Shown: positions 1 through 12,149 of the stretch, piece by piece
How the letters are laid out: each line of letters begins with the position of its first letter
Numbering within the stretch: position 1 is the stretch's first letter
From: Hetaerina americana
Taxonomy: Eukaryota > Arthropoda > Insecta > Odonata > Calopterygidae
Assembly: GCA_022747635.1 (NCBI GenBank)
Contig: JAKTNV010000780.1
Location: 1 to 64,000, forward strand
Direction: 5' to 3'
DNA: 64,000 nt
Program-made: the position numbers and the translations under genes
The notes under the pieces: model-generated
Databases searched by the model: none
Told to the model about the DNA's origin: nothing
What the model saw: the letters and a program-made list of their open reading frames with translations, nothing else

Positions 1-2463
1 TCCATGGTGTGTATTGTTGTTCATTTTCATCAAATAAACAAAATAAAACCCAGAATAAATCCTGAAAGACAAGAAATGAGCATAAAAGATGCTTCAGCGC
101 TAGTGTTAATGTTACTAAAAGAACCCAAATTTCTAAAAATATTGCGAAAAACAACAATCTTCTGTTTTAGAGTGAATGTTTGGGGTGTATAGAAGGCATT
201 TATTTCATTTTTAGAAATTTTAATTTTTCACATTTTTCCATGAAAAGTGCCAATACCCCCCCTTTGGGTTCTACGATAAAATCTCACTCGACACAAATCA
301 AACAAAAATGTTTCCATGGTGTGTATTGTTGTTCATTTTCATCAAATAAACAAAATAAAACCCAGAATAAATCCTGAAAGACAAGAAATGAGCATAAAAG
401 ATGCTTCAGCTAGTGTTAATGTTACTAAAAGAACCCAAATTTCTAAAAATATTGCGAAAAACAACAATCTTCTGTTTTAGAGTGAATGTTTGGGGTGTAT
501 AGAAGGCATTTATTTCATTTTTAGAAATTTTAATTTTTCACATTTTACCATGAAAAGTGCCAATACCCCCCCCTTTGGGTTCTACGTTAAAATCTCACTC
601 GACACATATCAAACAAAAATGTTTCCATGGTGTGTATTGTTGTTCATTTTCATCAAATAAACAAAACAAAACCCAGAATAAATCCTGAAAGACAAGAAAT
701 GAGCATAAAAGATGCCTCAGCGCTAGTGTTAATGTTACTAAAAGAACCCAAATTTCTAAAAATATTGCGAAAAAACAACAATCTTCTGTTTTAGAGTGAA
801 TGTTTAGGTGTATAGAAGGCATTTATTTCATTTTTAGAAATTTTAATTTTTCACATTTTTCCATGAAAAGTGCCAATACCCCCCCCTTTGGGTTCTAGGT
901 GAAAATCTCACTCGACACAAATCAAACAAAAATGTTTCCATGGTGTGTATTGTTGTTCATTTTCATCAAATAAACAAAATAAAACCCAGAATAAATCCTG
1001 AAAGACAAGAAATGAGCATAAAAGATGCTTCAGCGCTAGTGTTAATGTTACTAAAAGAACCCAAATTTCTAAAAATATTGCGAAAAACAACAATCTTCTG
1101 TTTTAGAGTGAATGTTTGGGGTGTATAGAAGGCATTTATTTCATTTTTAGAAATTTTAAATTTTCACATTTTTCCATGAAAAGTGCCAATACCCCCCCCT
1201 TTGGGTTCTAGGTGAAAATCCCACTCGACACAAATCAAACAAAAATGTTTCCATGGTGTGTATTGTTGTTCATTTTCATCAAATAAACAAAATAAAACCC
1301 AGAATAAATCCTGAAAGACAAGAAATGAGCATAAAAGATGCCTCAGCGTTAGTGTTAATGTTACTAAAAGAACCCAAATTTCTAAAAATATTGCGAAAAA
1401 CAACAATCTTCTGTTTTAGAGTGAATGTTTGAGGGTGTATAGAAGGCATTTATTTCATTTTTAGAAATTTTAATTTTTCACATTTTTCCATGAAAAGTGC
1501 CAATACCCCCCCCTTTGGGTTCTAGGTGAAAATCTCACTTCGACACAAATCAAACAAAAATGTTTCCATGGTGTGTATTGTTGTTCATTTTCATCAAATA
1601 AACAAAATAAAACCCAGAATAAATCCTGAAAGACAAGAAATGAGCATAAAAGATGCTTCAGCGCTAGTGTTAATGTTACTAAAAGAACCCAAATTTCTAA
1701 AAATATTGCGAAAAACAACAATCTTCTGTTTTAGAGTGAATGTTTGGGGTGTATAGAAGGCATTTATTTCATTTTTAGAAATTTTAATTTTTCACATTTT
1801 TCCATGAAAAGTGCCAATACCCCCCCTTTGGGTTCTAGGTGAAAATCTCACTCGACACAAATCAAACAAAAATGTTTCCATGGTGTGTATTGTTGTTCAT
1901 TTTCATCAAATAAACAAAATAAAACCCAGAATAAATCCTGAAAGACAAGAAATGAGCATAAAAGATGCTTCAGCGCTAGTGTTAATGTTACTAAAAGAGC
2001 CCAAATTTCTAAAATATTGCGAAAAACAACAATCTTCTGTTTTAGAGTGAATGTTTGGGGTGTATAGAAGGCATTTATTTCATTTTTAGAAATTTTAATT
2101 TTTCACATTTTTCCATGAAAAGTGCCAATACCCCCCCCTTTGGGTTCTAGGTGAAAATCTCACTCGACACAAATCAAACAAAAATGTTTCCATGGTGTGT
2201 ATTGTTGTTCATTTTCATCAAATAAACAAAATAAAACCCAGAATAAATCCTGAAAGACAAGAAATGAGCATAAAAGATGCTTCAGCGCTAGTGTTAATGT
2301 TACTAAAAGAGCCCAAATTTCTAAAAATATTGCGAAAAACAACAATCTTCTGTTTTAGAGTGAATGTTTGGGGTGTATAGAAGGCATTTATTTCATTTTT
2401 AGAAATTTTAAATTTTCACATTTTTCCATGAAAAGTGCCAATACCCCCCCCTTTGGGTTCTAG
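1..2463 (+). repeat. Partial copy of the 10-monomer HOR
   Basis: Begins inside a monomer at tccatgg and matches 6,239 onward (offset 6,238) and 9,372 onward (offset 6,238+3,133). Shared diagnostics in order: acgataaaatc, cattttaccatg followed by acgttaaaatc and gacacatatc, tttaggtg, aaaatcccactc with gcgttagtg, and tttgaggtg. It carries private small indels absent from its sister copies: loss of gc in the gcttcag(cg)ctag site at ~408, an extra A at ~775, an extra G at ~1,432, an extra T at ~1,537 and loss of an A at ~2,012. Confidence 0.88.
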
Positions 2464-3080
2464 GTGAAAATCTCACTCGACACAAATCAAACAAAAATGT
2501 TTCCATGGTGTGTATTGTTGTTCATTTTCATCAAATAAACAAAATAAAACCCAGAATAAATCCTGAAAGACAAGAAATGAGCATAAAAGATGCTTCAGCG
2601 CTAGTGTTAATGTTACTAAAAGAACCCAAATTTCTAAAAATATTGCGAAAAACAACAATCTTCTGTTTTAGAGTGAATGTTTGGGGTGTATAGAAGTCAT
2701 TTTTAGAAATTTTAATTTTTCACATTTTTCCATGAAAAGTGCCAATACCCCCCCCTTTGTGTTCTAGGTTAAAATCTCACTCGACACAAATCAAACAAAA
2801 ATGTTTCCATGGTGTGTATTGTTGTTCATTTTCATCAAATAAACAAAATAAAACCCAGAATAAATCCTGAAAGACAAGAAATGAGCATAAAAGATGCTTC
2901 AGCGCTAGTGTTAATGTTACTAAAAGAACCCAAATTTCTAAAAATATTGCGAAAAACAACAATCTTCTGTTTTAGAGTGAATGTTTGGGGTGTATAGAAG
3001 GCATTTATTTCATTTTTAGAAATTTTAATTTTTCACATTTTTCCATGAAAAGTGCCAATACCCCCCCCTTTGGGTTCTAG

Positions 3081-3393
3081 GTGAAAATCTCACTCGACAC
3101 AAATCAAACAAAAATGTTTCCATGGTGTGTATTGTTGTTCATTTTCATCAAATAAACAAAATAAAACCCAGAATAAATCCTGAAAGACAAGAAATGAGCA
3201 TAAAAGATGCTTCAGCGCTAGTGTTAATGTTACTAAAAGAGCCCAAATTTCTAAAAATATTGCGAAAAACAACAATCTTCTGTTTTAGAGTGAATGTTTG
3301 GGGTGTATAGAAGGCATTTATTTCATTTTTAGAAATTTTAATTTTTCACATTTTTCCATGAAAAGTGCCAATACCCCCCCCTTTGGGTTCTAG
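3081..3393 (+). repeat. Reference 313-bp monomer
   Basis: Chosen as a clean copy, phased to begin at gtgaaaatct just after ttctag. Landmarks in order: ctcactcgac with the first CpG; ccatgg at 3,120-3,125; a gaataaatcc stretch; agcgct, the second CpG; gagccc, the main variant site (gaaccc or gaggcc elsewhere); aaatttctaaaaat; tgcgaaaaac, the third CpG; the tttgggg/tttgagg/tttagg site; atttttagaaattt; ccatgaaaagtgcc; and an 8-C tract ending in tttgggttctag. Counting gives 101 G+C of 313. Length is not a multiple of three, so reading frame changes every monomer. Confidence 0.95.
3245..3338. repeat. 14-bp inverted repeat inside the monomer (potential stem-loop)
   Basis: aaatttctaaaaat at 3,245-3,258 is the exact reverse complement of atttttagaaattt at 3,325-3,338, with a 66-nt spacer. 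Both halves are kept in nearly every monomer of the window, so the array could present a candidate cruciform every ~313 bp. A second, weaker pair is attgttgtt (3,131-3,139) with aacaacaat (3,268-3,276). Dyad symmetry is a known theme of centromeric satellites lacking CENP-B boxes. A role here is inference. Confidence 0.8.
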
Positions 3394-3993
3394 GTGAAAA
3401 TCTCACTCGACACAAATCAAACAAAAATGTTTCCATGGTGTGTATTGTTGTTCATTTTCATCAAATAAACAAAATAAAACCCAGAATAAATCCTGAAAGA
3501 CAAGAAATGAGCATAAAAGATGCTTCAGCGCTAGTGTTAATGTTACTAAAAGAACCCAAATTTCTAAAAATATTGCGAAAAACAACAATCTTCTGTTTTA
3601 GAGTGAATGTTTGGGGTGTATAGAAGTCATTTTTAGAAATTTTAATTTTTCACATTTTTCCATGAAAAGTGCCAATACCCCCCCCTTTGTGTTCTAGGTT
3701 AAAATCTCACTCGACACAAATCAAACAAAAATGTTTCCATGGTGTGTATTGTTGTTCATTTTCATCAAATAAACAAAATAAAACCCAGAATAAATCCTGA
3801 AAGACAAGAAATGAGCATAAAAGATGCTTCAGCGCTAGTGTTAATGTTACTAAAAGAACCCAAATTTCTAAAAATATTGCGAAAAACAACAATCTTCTGT
3901 TTTAGAGTGAATGTTTGGGGTGTATAGAAAGCATTTATTTCATTTTTAGAAATTTTAATTTTTCACATTTTTCCATGAAAAGTGCCAATACCC

Positions 3994-4014
3994 CTAGAAC
4001 CCTTTGGGTTCTAG
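3994..4014. repeat. Palindromic linker, ctagaaccc-ttt-gggttctag
   Basis: Perfect 9-bp inverted repeat around ttt, formed where ctagaaccc replaces part of the C tract. Makes the monomer spacing 317 bp. Copy within the 3-monomer HOR. Confidence 0.9.
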
Positions 4015-4631
4015 GTGAAAATCTCACTCGACACAAATCAAACAAAAATGTTTCCATGGTGTGTATTGTTGTTCATTTTCATCAAATAAACAAAATAAAA
4101 CCCAGAATAAATCCTGAAAGACAAGAAATGAGCATAAAAGATGCTTCAGCGCTAGTGTTAATGTTACTAAAAGAGCCCAAATTTCTAAAAATATTGCGAA
4201 AAACAACAATCTTCTGTTTTAGAGTGAATGTTTGGGGTGTATAGAAGGCATTTATTTCATTTTTAGAAATTTTAAATTTTCACATTTTTCCATGAAAAGT
4301 GCCAATACCCCCCCCTTTGGGTTCTAGGTGAAAATCTCACTCGACACAAATCAAACAAAAATGTTTCCATGGTGTGTATTGTTGTTCATTTTCATCAAAT
4401 AAACAAAATAAAACCCAGAATAAATCCTGAAAGACAAGAAATGAGCATAAAAGATGCTTCAGCGCTAGTGTTAATGTTACTAAAAGAACCCAAATTTCTA
4501 AAAATATTGCGAAAAACAACAATCTTCTGTTTTAGAGTGAATGTTTGGGGTGTATAGAAGTCATTTTTAGAAATTTTAATTTTTCACATTTTTCCATGAA
4601 AAGTGCCAATACCCCCCCCTTTGTGTTCTAG

Positions 4632-7600
4632 GTTAAAATCTCACTCGACACAAATCAAACAAAAATGTTTCCATGGTGTGTATTGTTGTTCATTTTCATC
4701 AAATAAACAAAATAAAACCCAGAATAAATCCTGAAAGACAAGAAATGAGCATAAAAGATGCTTCAGCGCTAGTGTTAATGTTACTAAAAGAACCCAAATT
4801 TCTAAAAATATTGCGAAAAACAACAATCTTCTGTTTTAGAGTGAATGTTTGGGGTGTATAGAAGGCATTTATTTCATTTTTAGAAATTTTAATTTTTCAC
4901 ATTTTTCCATGAAAAGTGCCAATACCCCCCCCTTTGGGTTCTAGGTGAAAATCTCACTCGACACAAATCAAACAAAAATGTTTCCATGGTGTGTATTGTT
5001 GTTCATTTTCATCAAATAAACAAAATAAAACCCAGAATAAATCCTGAAAGACAAGAAATGAGCATAAAAGATGCTTCAGCGCTAGTGTTAATGTTACTAA
5101 AAGAGCCCAAATTTCTAAAAATATTGCGAAAAACAACAATCTTCTGTTTTAGAGTGAATGTTTGGGGTGTATAGAAGGCATTTATTTCATTTTTAGAAAT
5201 TTTAATTTTTCACATTTTTCCATGAAAAGTGCCAATACCCCCCCCTTTGGGTTCTAGGTGAAAATCTCACTCGACACAAATCAAACAAAAATGTTTCCAT
5301 GGTGTGTATTGTTGTTCATTTTCATCAAATAAACAAAATAAAACCCAGAATAAATCCTGAAAGACAAGAAATGAGCATAAAAGATGCTTCAGCGCTAGTG
5401 TTAATGTTACTAAAAGAGCCCAAATTTCTAAAAATATTGCGAAAAACAACAATCTTCTGTTTTAGAGTGAATGTTTGGGGTGTATAGAAGGCATTTATTT
5501 CATTTTTAGAAATTTTAAATTTTCACATTTTTCCATGAAAAGTGCCAATACCCCCCCCTTTGGGTTCTAGGTGAAAATCTCACTCGACACAAATCAAACA
5601 AAAATGTTTCCATGGTGTGTATTGTTGTTCATTTTCATCAAATAAACAAAATAAAACCCAGAATAAATCCTGAAAGACAAGAAATGAGCATAAAAGATGC
5701 TTCAGCGCTAGTGTTAATGTTACTAAAAGAGGCCAAATTTCTAAAAATATTGCGAAAAACAACAATCTTCTGTTTTAGAGTGAATGTTTGGGGTGTATAG
5801 AAAGCATTTATTTCATTTTTAGAAATTTTAATTTTTCACATTTTTCCATGAAAAGTGCCAATACCCCTAGAACCCTTTGGGTTCTAGGTGAAAATCTCAC
5901 TCGACACAAATCAAACAAAAATGTTTCCATGGTGTGTATTGTTGTTCATTTTCATCAAATAAACAAAATAAAACCCAGAATAAATCCTGAAAGACAAGAA
6001 ATGAGCATAAAAGATGCTTCAGCGCTAGTGTTAATGTTACTAAAAGAGGCCAAATTTCTAAAAATATTGCGAAAAACAACAATCTTCTGTTTTAGAGTGA
6101 ATGTTTGGGGTGTATAGAAGGCATTTATTTCATTTTTAGAAATTTTAATTTTTCACATTTTTCCATGAAAAGTGCCAATACCCCCCCCTTTGGGTTCTAC
6201 GTTAAAATCTCACTCGACACAAATCAAACAAAAATGTTTCCATGGTGTGTATTGTTGTTCATTTTCATCAAATAAACAAAATAAAACCCAGAATAAATCC
6301 TGAAAGACAAGAAATGAGCATAAAAGATGCTTCAGCGCTAGTGTTAATGTTACTAAAAGAACCCAAATTTCTAAAAATATTGCGAAAAACAACAATCTTC
6401 TGTTTTAGAGTGAATGTTTGGGGTGTATAGAAGGCATTTATTTCATTTTTAGAAATTTTAATTTTTCACATTTTTCCATGAAAAGTGCCAATACCCCCCC
6501 TTTGGGTTCTACGATAAAATCTCACTCGACACAAATCAAACAAAAATGTTTCCATGGTGTGTATTGTTGTTCATTTTCATCAAATAAACAAAATAAAACC
6601 CAGAATAAATCCTGAAAGACAAGAAATGAGCATAAAAGATGCTTCAGCGCTAGTGTTAATGTTACTAAAAGAACCCAAATTTCTAAAAATATTGCGAAAA
6701 ACAACAATCTTCTGTTTTAGAGTGAATGTTTGGGGTGTATAGAAGGCATTTATTTCATTTTTAGAAATTTTAATTTTTCACATTTTACCATGAAAAGTGC
6801 CAATACCCCCCCCTTTGGGTTCTACGTTAAAATCTCACTCGACACATATCAAACAAAAATGTTTCCATGGTGTGTATTGTTGTTCATTTTCATCAAATAA
6901 ACAAAACAAAACCCAGAATAAATCCTGAAAGACAAGAAATGAGCATAAAAGATGCCTCAGCGCTAGTGTTAATGTTACTAAAAGAACCCAAATTTCTAAA
7001 AATATTGCGAAAAACAACAATCTTCTGTTTTAGAGTGAATGTTTAGGTGTATAGAAGGCATTTATTTCATTTTTAGAAATTTTAATTTTTCACATTTTTC
7101 CATGAAAAGTGCCAATACCCCCCCCTTTGGGTTCTAGGTGAAAATCTCACTCGACACAAATCAAACAAAAATGTTTCCATGGTGTGTATTGTTGTTCATT
7201 TTCATCAAATAAACAAAATAAAACCCAGAATAAATCCTGAAAGACAAGAAATGAGCATAAAAGATGCTTCAGCGCTAGTGTTAATGTTACTAAAAGAACC
7301 CAAATTTCTAAAAATATTGCGAAAAACAACAATCTTCTGTTTTAGAGTGAATGTTTGGGGTGTATAGAAGGCATTTATTTCATTTTTAGAAATTTTAAAT
7401 TTTCACATTTTTCCATGAAAAGTGCCAATACCCCCCCCTTTGGGTTCTAGGTGAAAATCCCACTCGACACAAATCAAACAAAAATGTTTCCATGGTGTGT
7501 ATTGTTGTTCATTTTCATCAAATAAACAAAATAAAACCCAGAATAAATCCTGAAAGACAAGAAATGAGCATAAAAGATGCCTCAGCGTTAGTGTTAATGT

Positions 7601-7763
7601 TACTAAAAGAACCCAAATTTCTAAAAATATTGCGAAAAACAACAATCTTCTGTTTTAGAGTGAATGTTTGAGGTGTATAGAAGGCATTTATTTCATTTTT
7701 AGAAATTTTAATTTTTCACATTTTTCCATGAAAAGTGCCAATACCCCCCCCTTTGGGTTCTAG
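4632..7763 (+). repeat. 10-monomer HOR, copy 1 (~3,132 bp)
   Basis: Ten monomers in the order gaaccc, gagccc, gagccc, gaggcc, gaggcc plus palindrome, acgttaaaa, acgataaaa, cattttacc/acatatc, tttaggtg-preceded gaaccc, and cccactc/gcgttag. Matches 7,764-10,896 monomer for monomer. Includes the palindromic 317-bp variant at 5,867. Confidence 0.9.
5867..5887. repeat. Palindromic linker, perfect copy
   Basis: Same 9+3+9 structure, between the two gaggcc monomers of 10-mer HOR copy 1. Confidence 0.9.
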
Positions 7764-10700
7764 GTGAAAATCTCACTCGACACAAATCAAACAAAAATGT
7801 TTCCATGGTGTGTATTGTTGTTCATTTTCATCAAATAAACAAAATAAAACCCAGAATAAATCCTGAAAGACAAGAAATGAGCATAAAAGATGCTTCAGCG
7901 CTAGTGTTAATGTTACTAAAAGAACCCAAATTTCTAAAAATATTGCGAAAAACAACAATCTTCTGTTTTAGAGTGAATGTTTGGGGTGTATAGAAGGCAT
8001 TTATTTCATTTTTAGAAATTTTAATTTTTCACATTTTTCCATGAAAAGTGCCAATACCCCCCCCTTTGGGTTCTAGGTGAAAATCTCACTCGACACAAAT
8101 CAAACAAAAATGTTTCCATGGTGTGTATTGTTGTTCATTTTCATCAAATAAACAAAATAAAACCCAGAATAAATCCTGAAAGACAAGAAATGAGCATAAA
8201 AGATGCTTCAGCGCTAGTGTTAATGTTACTAAAAGAGCCCAAATTTCTAAAAATATTGCGAAAAACAACAATCTTCTGTTTTAGAGTGAATGTTTGGGGT
8301 GTATAGAAGGCATTTATTTCATTTTTAGAAATTTTAATTTTTCACATTTTTCCATGAAAAGTGCCAATACCCCCCCCTTTGGGTTCTAGGTGAAAATCTC
8401 ACTCGACACAAATCAAACAAAAATGTTTCCATGGTGTGTATTGTTGTTCATTTTCATCAAATAAACAAAATAAAACCCAGAATAAATCCTGAAAGACAAG
8501 AAATGAGCATAAAAGATGCTTCAGCGCTAGTGTTAATGTTACTAAAAGAGCCCAAATTTCTAAAAATATTGCGAAAAACAACAATCTTCTGTTTTAGAGT
8601 GAATGTTTGGGGTGTATAGAAGGCATTTATTTCATTTTTAGAAATTTTAAATTTTCACATTTTTCCATGAAAAGTGCCAATACCCCCCCCCTTTGGGTTC
8701 TAGGTGAAAATCTCACTCGACACAAATCAAACAAAAATGTTTCCATGGTGTGTATTGTTGTTCATTTTCATCAAATAAACAAAATAAAACCCAGAATAAA
8801 TCCTGAAAGACAAGAAATGAGCATAAAAGATGCTTCAGCGCTAGTGTTAATGTTACTAAAAGAGGCCAAATTTCTAAAAATATTGCGAAAAACAACAATC
8901 TTCTGTTTTAGAGTGAATGTTTGGGGTGTATAGAAAGCATTTATTTCATTTTTAGAAATTTTAATTTTTCACATTTTTCCATGAAAAGTGCCAATACCCC
9001 TAGAACCCTTTGGGTTCTAGGTGAAAATCTCACTCGACACAAATCAAACAAAAATGTTTCCATGGTGTGTATTGTTGTTCATTTTCATCAAATAAACAAA
9101 ATAAAACCCAGAATAAATCCTGAATGACAAGAAATGAGCATAAAAGATGCTTCAGCGCTAGTGTTAATGTTACTAAAAGAGGCCAAATTTCTAAAAATAT
9201 TGCGAAAAACAACAATCTTCTGTTTTAGAGTGAATGTTTGGGGTGTATAGAAGGCATTTATTTCATTTTTAGAAATTTTAATTTTTCACATTTTTCCATG
9301 AAAAGTGCCAATACCCCCCCCTTTGGGTTCTACGTTAAAATCTCACTAGACACAAATCAAACAAAAATGTTTCCATGGTGTGTATTGTTGTTCATTTTCA
9401 TCAAATAAACAAAATAAAACCCAGAATAAATCCTGAAAGACAAGAAATGAGCATAAAAGATGCTTCAGCGCTAGTGTTAATGTTACTAAAAGAACCCAAA
9501 TTTCTAAAAATATTGCGAAAAACAACAATCTTCTGTTTTAGAGTGAATGTTTGGGGTGTATAGAAGGCATTTATTTCATTTTTAGAAATTTTAATTTTTC
9601 ACATTTTTCCATGAAAAGTGCCAATACCCCCCCTTTGGGTTCTACGATAAAATCTCACTCGACACAAATCAAACAAAAATGTTTCCATGGTGTGTATTGT
9701 TGTTCATTTTCATCAAATAAACAAAATAAAACCCAGAATAAATCCTGAAAGACAAGAAATGAGCATAAAAGATGCTTCAGCGCTAGTGTTAATGTTACTA
9801 AAAGAACCCAAATTTCTAAAAATATTGCGAAAAACAACAATCTTCTGTTTTAGAGTGAATGTTTGGGGTGTATAGAAGGCATTTATTTCATTTTTAGAAA
9901 TTTTAATTTTTCACATTTTACCATGAAAAGTGCCAATACCCCCCCCTTTGGGTTCTACGTTAAAATCTCACTCGACACATATCAAACAAAAATGTTTCCA
10001 TGGTGTGTATTGTTGTTCATTTTCATCAAATAAACAAAACAAAACCCAGAATAAATCCTGAAAGACAAGAAATGAGCATAAAAGATGCCTCAGCGCTAGT
10101 GTTAATGTTACTAAAAGAACCCAAATTTCTAAAAATATTGCGAAAAACAACAATCTTCTGTTTTAGAGTGAATGTTTAGGTGTATAGAAGGCATTTATTT
10201 CATTTTTAGAAATTTTAATTTTTCACATTTTTCCATGAAAAGTGCCAATACCCCCCCCTTTGGGTTCTAGGTGAAAATCTCACTCGACACAAATCAAACA
10301 AAAATGTTTCCATGGTGTGTATTGTTGTTCATTTTCATCAAATAAACAAAATAAAACCCAGAATAAATCCTGAAAGACAAGAAATGAGCATAAAAGATGC
10401 TTCAGCGCTAGTGTTAATGTTACTAAAAGAACCCAAATTTCTAAAAATATTGCGAAAAACAACAATCTTCTGTTTTAGAGTGAATGTTTGGGGTGTATAG
10501 AAGGCATTTATTTCATTTTTAGAAATTTTAAATTTTCACATTTTTCCATGAAAAGTGCCAATACCCCCCCCTTTGGGTTCTAGGTGAAAATCCCACTCGA
10601 CACAAATCAAACAAAAATGTTTCCATGGTGTGTATTGTTGTTCATTTTCATCAAATAAACAAAATAAAACCCAGAATAAATCCTGAAAGACAAGAAATGA

Positions 10701-10896
10701 GCATAAAAGATGCCTCAGCGTTAGTGTTAATGTTACTAAAAGAACCCAAATTTCTAAAAATATTGCGAAAAACAACAATCTTCTGTTTTAGAGTGAATGT
10801 TTGAGGTGTATAGAAGGCATTTATTTCATTTTTAGAAATTTTAATTTTTCACATTTTTCCATGAAAAGTGCCAATACCCCCCCCTTTGGGTTCTAG
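7764..10896 (+). repeat. 10-monomer HOR, copy 2 (3,133 bp)
   Basis: Near-identical to the preceding copy at offset 3,132-3,136. Private differences include a ninth C at ~8,695, gaatgacaag at ~9,122, and cactagac replacing cactcgac at ~9,346 (loss of a CpG). Beyond 10,896 the match stops. The next monomer is gagccc with tttgagg rather than the expected gaaccc, so this is an HOR domain edge. Confidence 0.9.
9000..9020. repeat. Palindromic linker, perfect copy
   Basis: Same structure at the equivalent place in 10-mer HOR copy 2 (offset 3,133). Confidence 0.9.
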
Positions 10897-12149
10897 GTGA
10901 AAATCTCACTCGACACAAATCAAACAAAAATGTTTCCATGGTGTGTATTGTTGTTCATTTTCATCAAATAAACAAAATAAAACCCAGAATAAATCCTGAA
11001 AGACAAGAAATGAGCATAAAAGATGCTTCAGCGCTAGTGTTAATGTTACTAAAAGAGCCCAAATTTCTAAAAATATTGCGAAAAACAACAATCTTCTGTT
11101 TTAGAGTGAATGTTTGAGGTGTATAGAAGGCATTTATTTCATTTTTAGAAATTTTAATTTTTCACATTTTTCCATGAAAAGTGCCAATACCCCCCCCCTT
11201 TGGGTTCTAGGTGAAAATCTCACTCGACACAAATCAAACAAAAATGTTTCCATGGTGTGTATTGTTGTTCATTTTCATCAAATAAACAAAATAAAACCCA
11301 GAATAAATCCTGAAAGACAAGAAATGAGCATAAAAGATGCTTCAGCGCTAGTGTTAATGTTACTAAAAGAACCCAAATTTCTAAAAATATTGCGAAAAAC
11401 AACAATCTTCTGTTTTAGAGTGAATGTTTGGGGTGTATAGAAGGCATTTATTTCATTTTTAGAAATTTTAAATTTTCACATTTTTCCATGAAAAGTGCCA
11501 ATACCCCCCCCTTTGGGTTCTAGGTGAAAATCTCACTCGACACAAATCAAACAAAAATGTTTCCATGGTGTGTATTGTTGTTCATTTTCATCAAATAAAC
11601 AAAATAAAACCCAGAATAAATCCTGAAAGACAAGAAATGAGCATAAAAGATGCCTCAGCGCTAGTGTTAATGTTACTAAAAGAACCCAAATTTCTAAAAA
11701 TATTGCGAAAAACAACAATCTTCTGTTTTAGAGTGAATGTTTGAGGTGTATAGAAGGCATTTATTTCATTTTTAGAAATTTTAATTTTTCACATTTTTCC
11801 ATGAAAAGTGCCAATACCCCCCCCTTTGGGTTCTAGGTGAAAATCTCACTCGACACAAATCAAACAAAAATGTTTCCATGGTGTGTATTGTTGTTCATTT
11901 TCATCAAATAAATAAAATAAAACCCAGAATAAATCCTGAAAGACAAGAAATGAGCATAAAAGATGCTTCAGCGCTAGTGTTAATGTTACTAAAAGAGCCC
12001 AAATTTCTAAAAATATTGCGAAAAACAACAATCTTCTGTTTTAGAGTGAATGTTTGAGGTGTATAGAAGGCATTTATTTCATTTTTAGAAATTTTAATTT
12101 TTCACATTTTTCCATGAAAAGTGCCAATACCCCCCCCTTTGGGTTCTAG
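10897..12149 (+). repeat. Transitional monomers between HOR domains
   Basis: Four monomers: gagccc/tttgagg; gaaccc/tttgggg, preceded by a 9-C tract; gcctcag/tttgagg; gagccc/tttgagg with aataaataaaataaaa. They share markers with both flanking domains but belong to neither repeated unit. Confidence 0.75.

Larger units (their letters stand above)
2464..4631 (+). repeat. 3-monomer HOR (930-934 bp) with the 304-bp deletion monomer
   Basis: Order per unit: a gaaccc monomer with a 9-bp deletion (304 bp), a gaaccc monomer, then a gagccc monomer. Units start at 2,464, 3,394 and 4,328. The deletion removes gcatttatt between agaag and tcattttt (junctions 2,696/2,697, 3,626/3,627 and 4,560/4,561). It is always followed by the linked changes ctttgtgttc and aggttaaaa. 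The 934-bp unit is longer because its last boundary carries the 4-bp-longer palindromic variant at 3,994. Confidence 0.88.

Noticed and set aside
3120..3125. ccatgg and agcgct hexamer palindromes in each monomer
   Set aside because: Short restriction-site palindromes with no other signal. They recur only because the monomer does.
3150..3180. Poly(A)-signal-like aataaa motifs in each monomer
   Set aside because: Expected by chance in AT-rich sequence. No gene precedes them and no downstream GU-rich element is evident.
3250..3266. Partial CENP-B-box-like match on the complement (tttcgcaatattttt)
   Set aside because: It has ttcg and the internal A, but lacks the CGGG half that the core motif requires.
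3090..3275. A 61-residue open frame on the reverse strand (hydrophobic, starts MLFFAIFLEI) that recurs in most monomers
   Set aside because: It exists because the monomer repeats. Common differences change residues (V/A/P at 12, K/R at 22), stops appear freely (gttttcatgg and caaattaac monomers), and monomer length is not a multiple of three. There is no promoter or conserved context, and no family is recognised.
3122..3310. A 62-residue forward frame (MVCIVVHFHQ...) and longer joined frames of 79-124 residues
   Set aside because: It overlaps the reverse frame on the same repeat. Long versions arise only when a 7-C, 9-C or 317-bp linker shifts the frame across the monomer boundary. No protein-level constraint is seen.
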